A DNA stretch of 64,000 bases from an uncultured Lachnospiraceae bacterium (GTDB taxonomy: Bacteria; Bacillota; Clostridia; Lachnospirales; Lachnospiraceae): contig CANQRU010000002.1 of NCBI GenBank assembly GCA_947626395.1, forward strand, positions 99,583 through 163,582, written 5' to 3'. Position numbers and translations under genes: made by a program. The notes beneath the pieces are model-generated. The model had not been told where the DNA came from, ran no database searches, and was given only the letters and a program-made list of their open reading frames with translations. Each line of letters starts with the position of its first letter. Positions within the stretch are counted from its first letter, which is position 1. Positions 7,513 to 16,164 of this stretch are shown one piece after another.

Positions 7513-9450
7513 GTGAAGAAGATACTTGACCTGATCGCGGAACAGATGCGGACGGCGTTTGAAGGCTGCGGATACGCTGCGGATTACGGGAAGGTGACGC
7601 TTTCCAACCGGCCGGATCTGTGCGAATACCAGTGCAACGGCGCCATGGCGGCGGCGAAGGCGTACCATAAGAAGCCCATCGATATCGCGAATGATGTGGT
7701 GGCAGTTCTGAAAAACTGCGCGCAGCGCGGCGAAGCTGCCGGGGCTGCGGAAGACGGCTGCGGAAATGGCGCGGCGGCCGGAACGAGCGTGCCGGCGGAC
7801 GGCGCGGCGATGCCTCCGATGTTCGAATCCGTCGAGGCGGTGATGCCGGGATTTATCAATCTGAAGCTGAGCGGCGAATATCTGGCCGCTTATCTGGACG
7901 GCATGCGCGCTGAAGACAAGCTGGGCGTGGAGGAGTGCGGCGGCGGTAAGACGATCATCGTGGATTACGGCGGGGCCAATGTGGCCAAGCCGCTGCATGT
8001 GGGACATCTGCGCACGGCTATCATCGGCGAGTGCATCAAGCGGATGGGCAATTACCTGGGATACCATATGATCGGCGACGTGCATCTGGGCGACTGGGGT
8101 CTGCAGATGGGGCTGATCATCGAGGAGCTGCGGGACCGGAAGCCGGATCTGCCGTATTTTGATGAGACATTTACGGGAGAATATCCGCAGGAGGCTCCCT
8201 TTACGATCAGCGAACTGGAGCAGATCTATCCGGCGGCCAGCGCCAGGTCCAAGGAGGATGAGACGTTTAAGGCCAGAGCGCAGGAGGCTACCTTTAAGCT
8301 GCAGAGCGGCTACGCGCCTTTCAGGGCGATCTGGCGCCATATCATGAATGTGTCGCTGGCGGATCTTAAGAAGAATTACGGCAATCTGAACGTGACCTTC
8401 GATCTGTGGAAAGGCGAGAGCGACGCACAGCCTTACATTCCGGGGCTGATCAAGGACCTTACGAAGCGTGGGCTGGCCTATGAAAGCGAGGGCGCGCTGG
8501 TAGTGGATATCGCCCGACCGGACGACCCGAAAGAGCTTCCGCCCTGCATTATCCGCAAGTCGGACGGCGCGGCGCTTTACGCGACTTCCGATCTGGGTAC
8601 GATTATCGAGAGAGAACGCGACTTTGCGCCGGAGGAATATATTTATATTACGGATAAGCGCCAGGAGCTGCATTTCATCCAGGTCTTCCGCGTGGCGAAG
8701 AAAGCCGGTTATGTGAAGCCGGAGACGAAGATGACGCATATGATGTGCGGCACCATGAACGGCAAGGACGGAAAGCCGTTCAAGACCCGCGCCGGCGGCG
8801 TCATGCGGCTGGAGAACCTGATCCGCGAGATCGACGAGGCGGTCTACGACCGGATCATGGAGAACCGGACCATGGAGAAAGAAGAGGCGGAGGACGCGTC
8901 GCGGATCATCGGCCTGGCGGCTCTGAAATACGGCGATCTGTCCAACCAGGTGTCGAAGGACTATGTATTCGACGTCGACCGGTTCATATCCTTTGAGGGC
9001 AATACGGGGCCGTATATTCTGTATACGATCGTGCGGATCAAGTCGATCCTGGCCAAATATGAGGAAGGGCTGGCGGCGGTTCCGGCTGCCGGAAATGCGT
9101 CCGCGGCCGGGAAACCGGCGCAGGATCAGACGGACGCAGCCAATGCGGATACTCCGCTGTCCGGCCATATGCGTCCCGCGCAGACGGCCGAGGAGAAATC
9201 CCTGATGCTCAAGCTTTCCGCGTACAACGACGTGGTGGCGGCCGCGTTCGAGGAGAAAGCCCCCCATAAGCTGTGCCAGTTCATTTACGAACTGTCCGAC
9301 GCCTTCGGAAGCTTCTACAATACGACGATGATACTGAAGGAAGAGGACGCAGAGAAGAAAGCCGGCTATATCCGTCTGATCCGCCTGGTAAAAGATGTGC
9401 TGGAAAGCAGCATCAATTTGCTGGGCTTTGAAGCGCCGGAACGGATGTGA
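7513..9450 (+). CDS. argS: Arginyl-tRNA synthetase
   Basis: A class I synthetase charging tRNA-Arg. The HIGH-type motif is AKPLHVGHLRTA, the KMSKS-equivalent loop MNGKDGKPFKTRAGG, and the C-terminal anticodon-binding DALR region contains KLSAYNDVVAAAFEE. Start is GTG 7513. At 645 residues it is long for a bacterial ArgRS: two Ala/Gly/Pro-rich low-complexity insertions sit near residues 74-100 and 520-560 (CGNGAAAGTSVPADGAA and AGNASAAGKPAQDQ). They are in frame and spare the catalytic motifs, so the gene is expected to be functional. Confidence 0.95.
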   Translation: MKKILDLIAEQMRTAFEGCGYAADYGKVTLSNRPDLCEYQCNGAMAAAKAYHKKPIDIANDVVAVLKNCAQRGEAAGAAEDGCGNGAAAGTSVPADGAAMPPMFESVEAVMPGFINLKLSGEYLAAYLDGMRAEDKLGVEECGGGKTIIVDYGGANVAKPLHVGHLRTAIIGECIKRMGNYLGYHMIGDVHLGDWGLQMGLIIEELRDRKPDLPYFDETFTGEYPQEAPFTISELEQIYPAASARSKEDETFKARAQEATFKLQSGYAPFRAIWRHIMNVSLADLKKNYGNLNVTFDLWKGESDAQPYIPGLIKDLTKRGLAYESEGALVVDIARPDDPKELPPCIIRKSDGAALYATSDLGTIIERERDFAPEEYIYITDKRQELHFIQVFRVAKKAGYVKPETKMTHMMCGTMNGKDGKPFKTRAGGVMRLENLIREIDEAVYDRIMENRTMEKEEAEDASRIIGLAALKYGDLSNQVSKDYVFDVDRFISFEGNTGPYILYTIVRIKSILAKYEEGLAAVPAAGNASAAGKPAQDQTDAANADTPLSGHMRPAQTAEEKSLMLKLSAYNDVVAAAFEEKAPHKLCQFIYELSDAFGSFYNTTMILKEEDAEKKAGYIRLIRLVKDVLESSINLLGFEAPERM

Positions 9451-9457
9451 AGCAACA

Positions 9458-9672
9458 GCTCACCCGCCGGTAAAGGGACCTGCAGGTTTATGCTCGCATA
9501 AAAACCTGCAGGCCCCTTTACCGGCGGAGGGAGCGCAAGAACATGAGCAAAACGGAGCTGCGAAGCAGCGGAGAGCCCCGCAGGGGCGGGTTTTGCGAAT
9601 GCTCTTGCGCGGGTGAGCGTAAACCGGCAGGCACCCCACGCAAAGAGCCCCTCCCAGGGGCGAATTTGCGTC
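9458..9672. repeat. Nested inverted-repeat element between argS and the SNF2 gene
   Basis: The non-coding gap is packed with dyad symmetry. GCTCACCCG (9458-9466) pairs with CGGGTGAGC (9610-9618). Inside it are a hairpin with a 14-bp stem (9464-9477 with 9513-9526) continued by CCTGCAGG arms, and an imperfect 21-bp pair (9533-9553 with 9590-9610) that itself encloses the small hairpins GCTGC-GAA-GCAGC and CCCCGCAGGGG. A third unit (ACGCAAA...TTTGCGT around CCCCT/AGGGG, 9638-9672) is followed by CTTTTTC. It may act as a terminator, a structured RNA or a palindromic repeat element. Confidence 0.7.
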
Positions 9673-9709
9673 ACTTTTTCTTCACGCACATCCAATGGAG
9701 GCCATATCC

Positions 9710-12700
9710 ATGCGTATCGAGAGCATGCAGACCCGGAGCTTCTGGAAAGGTGAAACCGGCGTGGAAGGCGTCGTAGAGGATCTGGGTTTCAAATATCGTG
9801 TGCGTCTGGAAGTCAAGGGCAGCGAGATCTACAGCTGCTCTTGTTCTTGTGGAATAAGATCCACTTACGCCCGCCCCTGCGTCCATGAAAAGGCGCTTCT
9901 CAAATATTATCTGGAACACATCGACGATAATCCCCGACGTCCTGTAACCACTTCCCCCCAGGTCCGCAGCATGATCCGCGAGTATACCAACCGGGAGGTA
10001 GCCGGCATCGCCCGGAACGAGCGGGAGAAACAGGTGGAGCTGATCCCCCGACTTCTGCTGCGCCGCCAGGAGATCCGTGTGGAATTCCGGATCGGCGTCG
10101 GCCGCGGGTATGTGGTTAAGGATCTGTCGTCCCTGGCGGAAGCGGTCGAGAAAGGCTCCTACGTGGAATACGGCAAGAGTCTGGCGTTCTATCACAGCCG
10201 GGAGGCATTCTCCGAGGACAGCCGGGGCCTTCTGGATATGGTTCTGGAACTGGCCGATTCCTACAGGGAGCATTATTTTGAGTTTAAGAAAAATATGTAC
10301 GCGCCGGTACCTCCGATCCGGGAACTGAATCTGAGTCGGGTGCGAAGGGATCGTTTCTTCGATCTTCTGATGAACAGAGAGGTGGAAGCGGAGGACAGTC
10401 AGGGCAGCAAACGCCAGCTCCTGGTTTGCCGGGAGAATCCGGATTTTGTCGTGGAAGTCCGCAGAGCCGGAGCCGGCGGAATCCGCGTATCCATTGATAA
10501 GGATATCATGACATTCAGCGGCGAGAAGCATCTCTATGTGCTGAAGCGCGGCAGGCTGTACCAGTGCAGCGAGGCGTTCAGCCGGGAGATGGAGGTATTT
10601 TTCAGTCAGATGACCCAGGGCTACGGCGCTCCGTACGAGGTGACGGTCAGTGAGAAGGATGTGCCGCTGTTCTACGAGCGTGTTCTTCGCAAAATGGAGA
10701 ATCTGGGCGTCCTTCATTCCGAGGGCGTGGAGCTGGAGAACTACCGTCCGGCGGCGCTTACGGCCCGGTTCGAACTGGAAAGCCCGGAGCCGGATAAGGT
10801 GGTGCTGCGGCCGCGGCTCAGCTACGGTTCCTGCACATTTCATCCGCTGGAAGACGAAAAGGTGCCGCCGACCGTGGTCCGCGACGTGCCGGGGGAATTC
10901 CGTATCAGCCAGACGCTTACGAAATATTTCCCGTACCGGGACCAGTTGACCAATGACCTGGTGATCAAAGACGACGAGGCGGCGGTCTTTAAGCTGCTGT
11001 CAGAAGGCATCGGCGAACTTAAGGAACTGGGCGAGGTGTATCTGGCGGATAGCATGGCAAGTCTTAAGGTGCTCCCGCCGCGGGAGGTATCGGTAGGGAT
11101 CCAGGCTGCAGGCGGTTGGCTGACGCTGACGGTGGATGCCGGCGACTTAAACGGCGCGGAGCTGGGCCAGATCCTGGCGGCGTATCGCGAGAAGAAGCCG
11201 TATTACCGCCTGAAAACCGGCGAATATCTGCAGCTTGCGGATAACGGCCTGCTGACGGTGGCACGTATGGCGGATTATGTGGGCGTGTCCGGCAAATATA
11301 CGGCGTCCGGGGACGTTCAGGGCGGCAGCGCGGCCGGCATAATTGACCGGGACGGAGGTACCGGAAAAACGATCTTCCGGGTGCCGGGATACCGTGCGCT
11401 TTATCTGGACAGCCTGTATCGCGAGCGTCATGATATCCGGCTGGAGAGAGATTCCCGTTTTAAGGCCATCGTGCGTGGGATGAAGTCGGTGGAGGACAGC
11501 GATTTCGAGGTGCCGGAGGACTTCGCGAAAGTATTGCGCGGCTATCAGAAGATCGGCTTCCGGTGGCTGCGAACTCTGGACTTCTTCGGGTTCGGCGGTA
11601 TCCTGGCGGACGATATGGGCCTGGGAAAGACCGTGCAGGTCATCAGCGTGATCTATGACGAGGTGCGGAAGATAAAAAGCGGTGGAGCGGGAAACAACGA
11701 TGCCATGTCTTTGATCGTGTGCCCCGCGTCTCTGATCTATAACTGGGAATGCGAATTTATGAAATTCGCTCCGTCCCTGCGGGTCCTTCTGATTACCGGA
11801 AATGCGGCGGAGCGGGAGGAGAAGCTTCGGACCGCGGCGGATTATGACGTGGTGGTCACATCCTACGATCTGCTGAAGCGAGATCTGCTTCTCTATGAGG
11901 GACTCCGTTTCCGTTTCCAGGTTATCGACGAGGCCCAGTATATCAAGAATCCGTCCACCCAGAGCGCCAGGGCCGTGAAAGCGGTTCAGGCGCAGACCCG
12001 CTATGCGCTGACGGGCACGCCGGTCGAGAACCGGCTGAGCGAACTGTGGAGCATCTTTGATTTCCTGATGCCGGGATTCCTCTATTCCTACCAGCGGTTT
12101 AAAGAGCGGTTCGAGTCGCCCATCGTGAGGGAGGGGGACGAGGACGCGGCAGGGATGCTGCGGCGGATGACGGGACCATTTATCCTGAGGCGCCTTAAGA
12201 GGGATGTCCTCAAGGAACTGCCGGAGAAGCTGGAAACGGTGGTCTATTCGCAGATGGAAGGGGAGCAGAAGGAGCTTTACACTGCGCGGGCGCTGCAGTT
12301 AAAGGAAACGCTGGCGCCGCATTCACCTGGAAATAAGATCCAGATCCTGGCGGCGCTTACAAGGCTCAGGCAGATCTGCTGTGATCCGCGGCTGATCTAT
12401 GAAAATTACAGCGGCGGCTCGGCCAAGCTGGAGACCTGCATGGAGCTTCTGAGTTCCGGCGTGGAGGCCGGATACCATATCCTTCTGTTCTCCCAGTTTA
12501 CCTCCATGCTGGATCTGATCCGTGAGCGGCTTGACGCAGCGGGGATCACCAGCCTTCTTCTGGTGGGAGAGACCTCAAAGGAAGAACGCCTGCAGCGCGT
12601 GAACGCGTTTCAGCGGGGAGAAGCGCCCGTTTTCCTGATCTCGCTGAAGGCCGGCGGCACGGGGCTTAATCTGACGAAGGCGGATGTGGTGATCCATTAT

Positions 12701-12928
12701 GATCCCTGGTGGAACGTGGCGGCGCAGAACCAGGCGACGGACCGGGCCCACCGCATCGGACAGGAGAAAACGGTCACGGTGATCCAGCTGATCACCCGCG
12801 GGACGATCGAGGAGAACATACGGAAGCTCCAGCAGGCGAAGGCGGCGCTGGCCGATCAGATCGTGACGGATGAAAATGTATCGCTGGGGAGCCTGAGTTT
12901 CGAGGAGATCGCGAAATTATTAGAGTAG
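9710..12928 (+). CDS. SNF2-family helicase with SWIM zinc finger
   Basis: A 1072-residue DEAD/DEAH-superfamily 2 ATPase of the bacterial SNF2 type. The N-terminus carries a SWIM-like zinc motif (CSCSCGIRSTYARPCVHEKAL), then a long SNF2-associated region. The ATPase core starts near residue 610 with DDMGLGKTVQV (Walker A), VIDEAQYIKN (Walker B) and ALTGTPVENRLSELW. The C-terminal helicase lobe has LISLKAGGTGLNLTKAD and QATDRAHRIGQ. Such proteins remodel protein-DNA complexes, probably in transcription or repair; the substrate is unknown. Start ATG 9710 follows GGAGG by 8 bases. Confidence 0.93.
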   Translation: MRIESMQTRSFWKGETGVEGVVEDLGFKYRVRLEVKGSEIYSCSCSCGIRSTYARPCVHEKALLKYYLEHIDDNPRRPVTTSPQVRSMIREYTNREVAGIARNEREKQVELIPRLLLRRQEIRVEFRIGVGRGYVVKDLSSLAEAVEKGSYVEYGKSLAFYHSREAFSEDSRGLLDMVLELADSYREHYFEFKKNMYAPVPPIRELNLSRVRRDRFFDLLMNREVEAEDSQGSKRQLLVCRENPDFVVEVRRAGAGGIRVSIDKDIMTFSGEKHLYVLKRGRLYQCSEAFSREMEVFFSQMTQGYGAPYEVTVSEKDVPLFYERVLRKMENLGVLHSEGVELENYRPAALTARFELESPEPDKVVLRPRLSYGSCTFHPLEDEKVPPTVVRDVPGEFRISQTLTKYFPYRDQLTNDLVIKDDEAAVFKLLSEGIGELKELGEVYLADSMASLKVLPPREVSVGIQAAGGWLTLTVDAGDLNGAELGQILAAYREKKPYYRLKTGEYLQLADNGLLTVARMADYVGVSGKYTASGDVQGGSAAGIIDRDGGTGKTIFRVPGYRALYLDSLYRERHDIRLERDSRFKAIVRGMKSVEDSDFEVPEDFAKVLRGYQKIGFRWLRTLDFFGFGGILADDMGLGKTVQVISVIYDEVRKIKSGGAGNNDAMSLIVCPASLIYNWECEFMKFAPSLRVLLITGNAAEREEKLRTAADYDVVVTSYDLLKRDLLLYEGLRFRFQVIDEAQYIKNPSTQSARAVKAVQAQTRYALTGTPVENRLSELWSIFDFLMPGFLYSYQRFKERFESPIVREGDEDAAGMLRRMTGPFILRRLKRDVLKELPEKLETVVYSQMEGEQKELYTARALQLKETLAPHSPGNKIQILAALTRLRQICCDPRLIYENYSGGSAKLETCMELLSSGVEAGYHILLFSQFTSMLDLIRERLDAAGITSLLLVGETSKEERLQRVNAFQRGEAPVFLISLKAGGTGLNLTKADVVIHYDPWWNVAAQNQATDRAHRIGQEKTVTVIQLITRGTIEENIRKLQQAKAALADQIVTDENVSLGSLSFEEIAKLLE

Positions 12929-12981
12929 AGGGGCGGGCTGCTGCATTTTCTCAAAAAATCCCCCCGCATACACAAAATCAT

Positions 12982-13010
12982 TTGCCAGTCCGGCCTTTCT
13001 GCGGTAGAAT
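12982..13010 (+). promoter_or_regulatory. Promoter upstream of the oxidase-fold gene
   Basis: TTGCCA (12982-12987), 17-base spacer, TAGAAT (13005-13010). Confidence 0.5.
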
Positions 13011-13086
13011 AGACAGTAACGGAACCTTGTCCCGAGGCGATCTGCCGGGACGGTTCCGGGAATCTTTGAGCAAGGAGGATTTATTC

Positions 13087-13479
13087 ATGAACGAAGTCTA
13101 TGAATTCCTGAAGAAATGCGGAGTTTACTACCTGGCGACCGCCGAGGGGGACCAGCCTCGCGTCCGGCCCTTCGGTACCGTCGATCTCTTTGAAGGAAAA
13201 CTCTACATCCAGACCGGGAAGGTGAAGCCGGTGGCCCATCAGCTGAAGGCCAATCCGAAGGTGGAGATTTCCGGTATGGCGGATGGCAAATGGATCCGCG
13301 TGGCAGGGGAAGCGGTTCTGGACGAGAGGATCGAGGCCCAGAAGCATATGCTGGATTCCTATCCGTCCCTGCAGGCCATGTATCAGCCCGGCGACGGCAA
13401 TACGGAGGTCTATTATCTGAAGAACGTGACGGCTCAGATCTGCTCGTTTACGGAGCCGGCGAAGGAGTTCCGTTTCTAA
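13087..13479 (+). CDS. Pyridoxamine 5'-phosphate oxidase-fold (split barrel) protein
   Basis: A 130-residue single-domain split-barrel protein of the PNPOx-like superfamily, expected to bind FMN or a related cofactor. It has the typical YLATAEGDQPRVRPFG, IQTGKVKPVAHQLKANPKVEI and a C-terminal FTEPAKEFRF. It is much shorter than true PdxH and lacks its C-terminal dimerisation region, so pyridoxal synthesis is not implied. ATG 13087 follows AAGGAGGA; the longer frame from 12982 begins within the promoter and was not used. Confidence 0.8.
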   Translation: MNEVYEFLKKCGVYYLATAEGDQPRVRPFGTVDLFEGKLYIQTGKVKPVAHQLKANPKVEISGMADGKWIRVAGEAVLDERIEAQKHMLDSYPSLQAMYQPGDGNTEVYYLKNVTAQICSFTEPAKEFRF

Positions 13480-13651
13480 GACGGACCGGTTTTAAGAAAA
13501 TTTATTTACACTTCGCATTTTTTCCTTTATTATCCGCGGAAATAATGATATACTCACCATATAGGACAGAAGACCGCGGCAGGGGAAATGTGCGTCTGTC
13601 CTGGTTAGGTGGCGCATCGCGAAAGCCATAGCGGCCGCAAGGAGGGTCAAC

Positions 13652-15175
13652 ATGTATTACCTGATAGGGATCGATGTGGGAACATCGGCGACGAAGACGG
13701 TTCTATTTGACGAAAAGGGCACGATCATGGCGTCTGCCTCTGCCGGTTATCCGCTGTACCAGCCCCATAACGGCTGGGCGGAACAGAAGCCGGAGGACTG
13801 GCGGGACGCGGTGCTTAAGACGCTTAAGCAGGTGACGGTGCAGTCCGGCGTGGCGGCCGCGGATATTAAGGGGATCGGCATTTCCGGGCAGATGCACGGC
13901 CTGGTGATGCTCGACGAGGCCGGAGAGGTGATCCGCCCTTCCATCATCTGGTGCGACCAGAGGACCGGGGCTGAGGTGGAGGATATGCTGAAGCTGATGC
14001 CTAGGGAGGAGTGGATCGAGATCACGGCCAATCCGCCTCTGACCGGCTGGACGGCGGCGAAGATCCTCTGGGTCCGGAAGAACGAGCCGGAGAATTACGC
14101 CCGGTGCCGTCATATCCTTCTGCCGAAGGATTATATCCGTTACATACTGACCGGCGTGTTCGCTACCGAGGTGTCGGACGCCAGCGGCATGCAGCTTCTG
14201 GATGTGCCGGAGCGGTGCTGGTCGGACGTGGTCCTTGAGAAGCTGCAGATCCCGGTGGAGTGGCTGGGGAAGGTCTATGAGTCCTGTGAAGTGACCGGAA
14301 AGCTGCTGCCGGAGATCGCGAAGGCTACGGGGCTTACGACGGATACCGTGGTGGTCGGCGGAGCCGGGGACAACGCGGCCGCGGCCGTGGGTACCGGCGT
14401 CGTGAAGGACGGGACCGCATTTACCACGATCGGTACGTCGGGCGTGGTGTTCGCCCATTCCAGCCAGGTGACCATTGATCCCAAGGGGCGTGTGCATACC
14501 TGCTGCTGCGCGGTGCCGGGAGCGTGGCATGTGATGGGCGTGACCCAGGGCGCGGGACTGTCGCTCAAATGGTTCAAGGACCAGTTCTGTCAGGATTATG
14601 TGGCGGCCGCCGATGAGATGCGGGTGGACGTCTATGATCTGATCGATCACGATATTAAGAGCATTCCGGCGGGCAGCGACCGGCTGATCTATCTGCCGTA
14701 TCTGATGGGAGAGAGGACTCCCCATCTGGATCCGGACTGCCGGGGCGTGTTCTTCGGACTTTCCGCGATGCACACCAAGGCCCATCTTCTGCGGGCGGTG
14801 ATGGAGGGCGTGTCCTATTCTCTGGCGGACTGCAACGATATCCTTCGGGAGATGGGCGTGTCCGTGGGCGAGATGATGGCCTGCGGAGGCGGCGGAAAGA
14901 GCGCGATCTGGCGCCAGATGCTGGCCGATCTGTACGGCTGTCCGGTGAAGACGGTCCATCAGTCCGAGGGACCGGCCCTGGGCGCGGCGATCCTGGCCGG
15001 CGTGGGCTGCGGTATCTACGAGAGTGTGGAGGCGGCCTGTGGGAAGCTGGTGTCCGCCGATAAGTGCAGCGAGCCGAACCCGGAGCATGAGAAGCTGTAT
15101 GCGGAGTACCATAAGCTGTACAAGAAACTGTATATCGATCTGAAGAACAGTTATAAGGAGCTGGCGGCGTTATAA
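13652..15175 (+). CDS. xylB: Xylulokinase (FGGY family)
   Basis: A 507-residue FGGY carbohydrate kinase that phosphorylates D-xylulose, or possibly a related ketose. The N-terminal phosphate loop is GIDVGTSATKTVLFDEKG, substrate-side GISGQMHGLVMLD contains the GQMHG typical of xylulokinases, and the C-terminal half has ACGGGGKSAIWRQMLADLYG. AAGGAGGG precedes ATG 13652. The downstream DUF4867 and fucose/arabinose isomerase family genes suggest a pentose or deoxysugar route; if so the true substrate could be L-fuculose or D-ribulose. Confidence 0.88.
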   Translation: MYYLIGIDVGTSATKTVLFDEKGTIMASASAGYPLYQPHNGWAEQKPEDWRDAVLKTLKQVTVQSGVAAADIKGIGISGQMHGLVMLDEAGEVIRPSIIWCDQRTGAEVEDMLKLMPREEWIEITANPPLTGWTAAKILWVRKNEPENYARCRHILLPKDYIRYILTGVFATEVSDASGMQLLDVPERCWSDVVLEKLQIPVEWLGKVYESCEVTGKLLPEIAKATGLTTDTVVVGGAGDNAAAAVGTGVVKDGTAFTTIGTSGVVFAHSSQVTIDPKGRVHTCCCAVPGAWHVMGVTQGAGLSLKWFKDQFCQDYVAAADEMRVDVYDLIDHDIKSIPAGSDRLIYLPYLMGERTPHLDPDCRGVFFGLSAMHTKAHLLRAVMEGVSYSLADCNDILREMGVSVGEMMACGGGGKSAIWRQMLADLYGCPVKTVHQSEGPALGAAILAGVGCGIYESVEAACGKLVSADKCSEPNPEHEKLYAEYHKLYKKLYIDLKNSYKELAAL

Positions 15176-15189
15176 GCGGCTGTGATCCG

Positions 15190-15272
15190 GCATCAGACTC
15201 ATGTCGTCGTCAGATTCATGTCAGTGTCAGATTTATGCTGGCATCAGATTCATGCCAGTGTCAGATTCACGG
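15190..15272. repeat. Degenerate 17-18-bp tandem repeat, five units
   Basis: Five consecutive versions of GTCAGATTCATG plus 5-6 bases lie right after xylB. They are imperfect and show no CRISPR-like spacers. Confidence 0.6.
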
Positions 15273-15314
15273 CGTTGCCGGAATTCAGGAATGGCGAAGT
15301 AAGTCAGGCATATG

Positions 15315-15368
15315 GCAGCTAATACGTGTGCCGGAGTTAATACGTGAGCCGCAGCTAATACATGTGCT
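15315..15368. repeat. Degenerate 18-bp tandem repeat, three units
   Basis: Three units of the form GCAGCTAATACGTGTGCC, unrelated in sequence to the array at 15190, lie between it and the ribosome binding site of the DUF4867 gene. Confidence 0.6.
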
Positions 15369-15416
15369 GAGGGTAAGAAAAATAACCCGCGAGGGTATAA
15401 GAAGGAGGGGTTTCCC

Positions 15417-16037
15417 ATGGAGATCAGGAAAGTTACAGATCCGTCGTTTGCCGAGTACGGAAAGGTAGTGACCGGCTACGATGTGAGCGAGCTTTTGAAA
15501 GCGATGGAGGAGAAGACGCCGCTGCCGGACGATGTGGTCTACGTGCCGTCCGTAAAGGATCTGGAGGATCTTTCGGTGTCGAAGCTGATGCAGAAGAACC
15601 TGTACGGTCAGATTCCGGTTCAGGTGGGTTACTGCAACGGACATAATAAGAAGCTGAACGCCCTGGAGTATCACAGGAGTTCCGAGATCAATGTAGCCGT
15701 TACGGATCTGGTCCTGCTGATCGGAAGGCAGCAGGATATCGAGGCCGACTATACTTATGATACGTCGAAGGTCGTGGCCTATCTGGTTCCGGCCGGTACG
15801 GTCATTGAAGTGTACGCGACGACGCTGCACTATGCTCCCTGCCATACGGACGAGGGCGGATTCCGCTGCGTGGTCATCCTGCCCGCCGGCACGAATACGG
15901 ATCTGGATCCGCTTGACGAGGTGTTCGCCGAGGATAAGCTGCTGTTTGCGAAGAACAAATGGCTGATCGGCCATGCGGAAGGCGGCCTGGACGCGGGGGC
16001 GTTCATCGGGCTGAAGGGTGAGAATATCACCCTGTAG
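15417..16037 (+). CDS. DUF4867 family protein
   Basis: A 206-residue cytoplasmic protein resembling the DUF4867 family; no function is established. The second half looks like a small beta-barrel (VVAYLVPAGTVIEVYATTLHYAPCHTD, shown here in part as TLHYAPCHTDEGGFRCVV), with His/Cys/Asp residues reminiscent of cupin or ureidoglycolate-lyase folds; that resemblance is inference. AAGGAGGGG precedes ATG 15417. It sits between xylB and the isomerase gene, so a role in the same sugar pathway, for example as a mutarotase or auxiliary isomerase, is plausible. Confidence 0.62.
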   Translation: MEIRKVTDPSFAEYGKVVTGYDVSELLKAMEEKTPLPDDVVYVPSVKDLEDLSVSKLMQKNLYGQIPVQVGYCNGHNKKLNALEYHRSSEINVAVTDLVLLIGRQQDIEADYTYDTSKVVAYLVPAGTVIEVYATTLHYAPCHTDEGGFRCVVILPAGTNTDLDPLDEVFAEDKLLFAKNKWLIGHAEGGLDAGAFIGLKGENITL

Positions 16038-16164
16038 GGAACCGGCTGCCGCCGGCGGTTCTGCTTAAGCCCTGCGGGTCAGCAGCGGTACCGTAAATCT
16101 CGTGCGTTATGCAGCGAAAGCTGCCCTATTTATAAACATATTTTAGAAAATGGAGGATATTCAC

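Noticed and set aside
7414..9267. Long open frames opposite argS, ileS (38293-40932), capA and pcfJ.
   Set aside because: They are antisense shadows of GC-rich genes with well-recognised products; their translations are Arg/His/Leu-rich without motifs.
13087..13479. Assignment as pdxH (pyridoxal 5'-phosphate synthesis).
   Set aside because: The protein is far shorter than PdxH and lacks the C-terminal region; only the fold is supported.
15190..15368. Tandem repeats considered as a CRISPR array.
   Set aside because: Units are 17-18 bp, imperfect and contiguous, with no unique 30-40-bp spacers and no cas genes.
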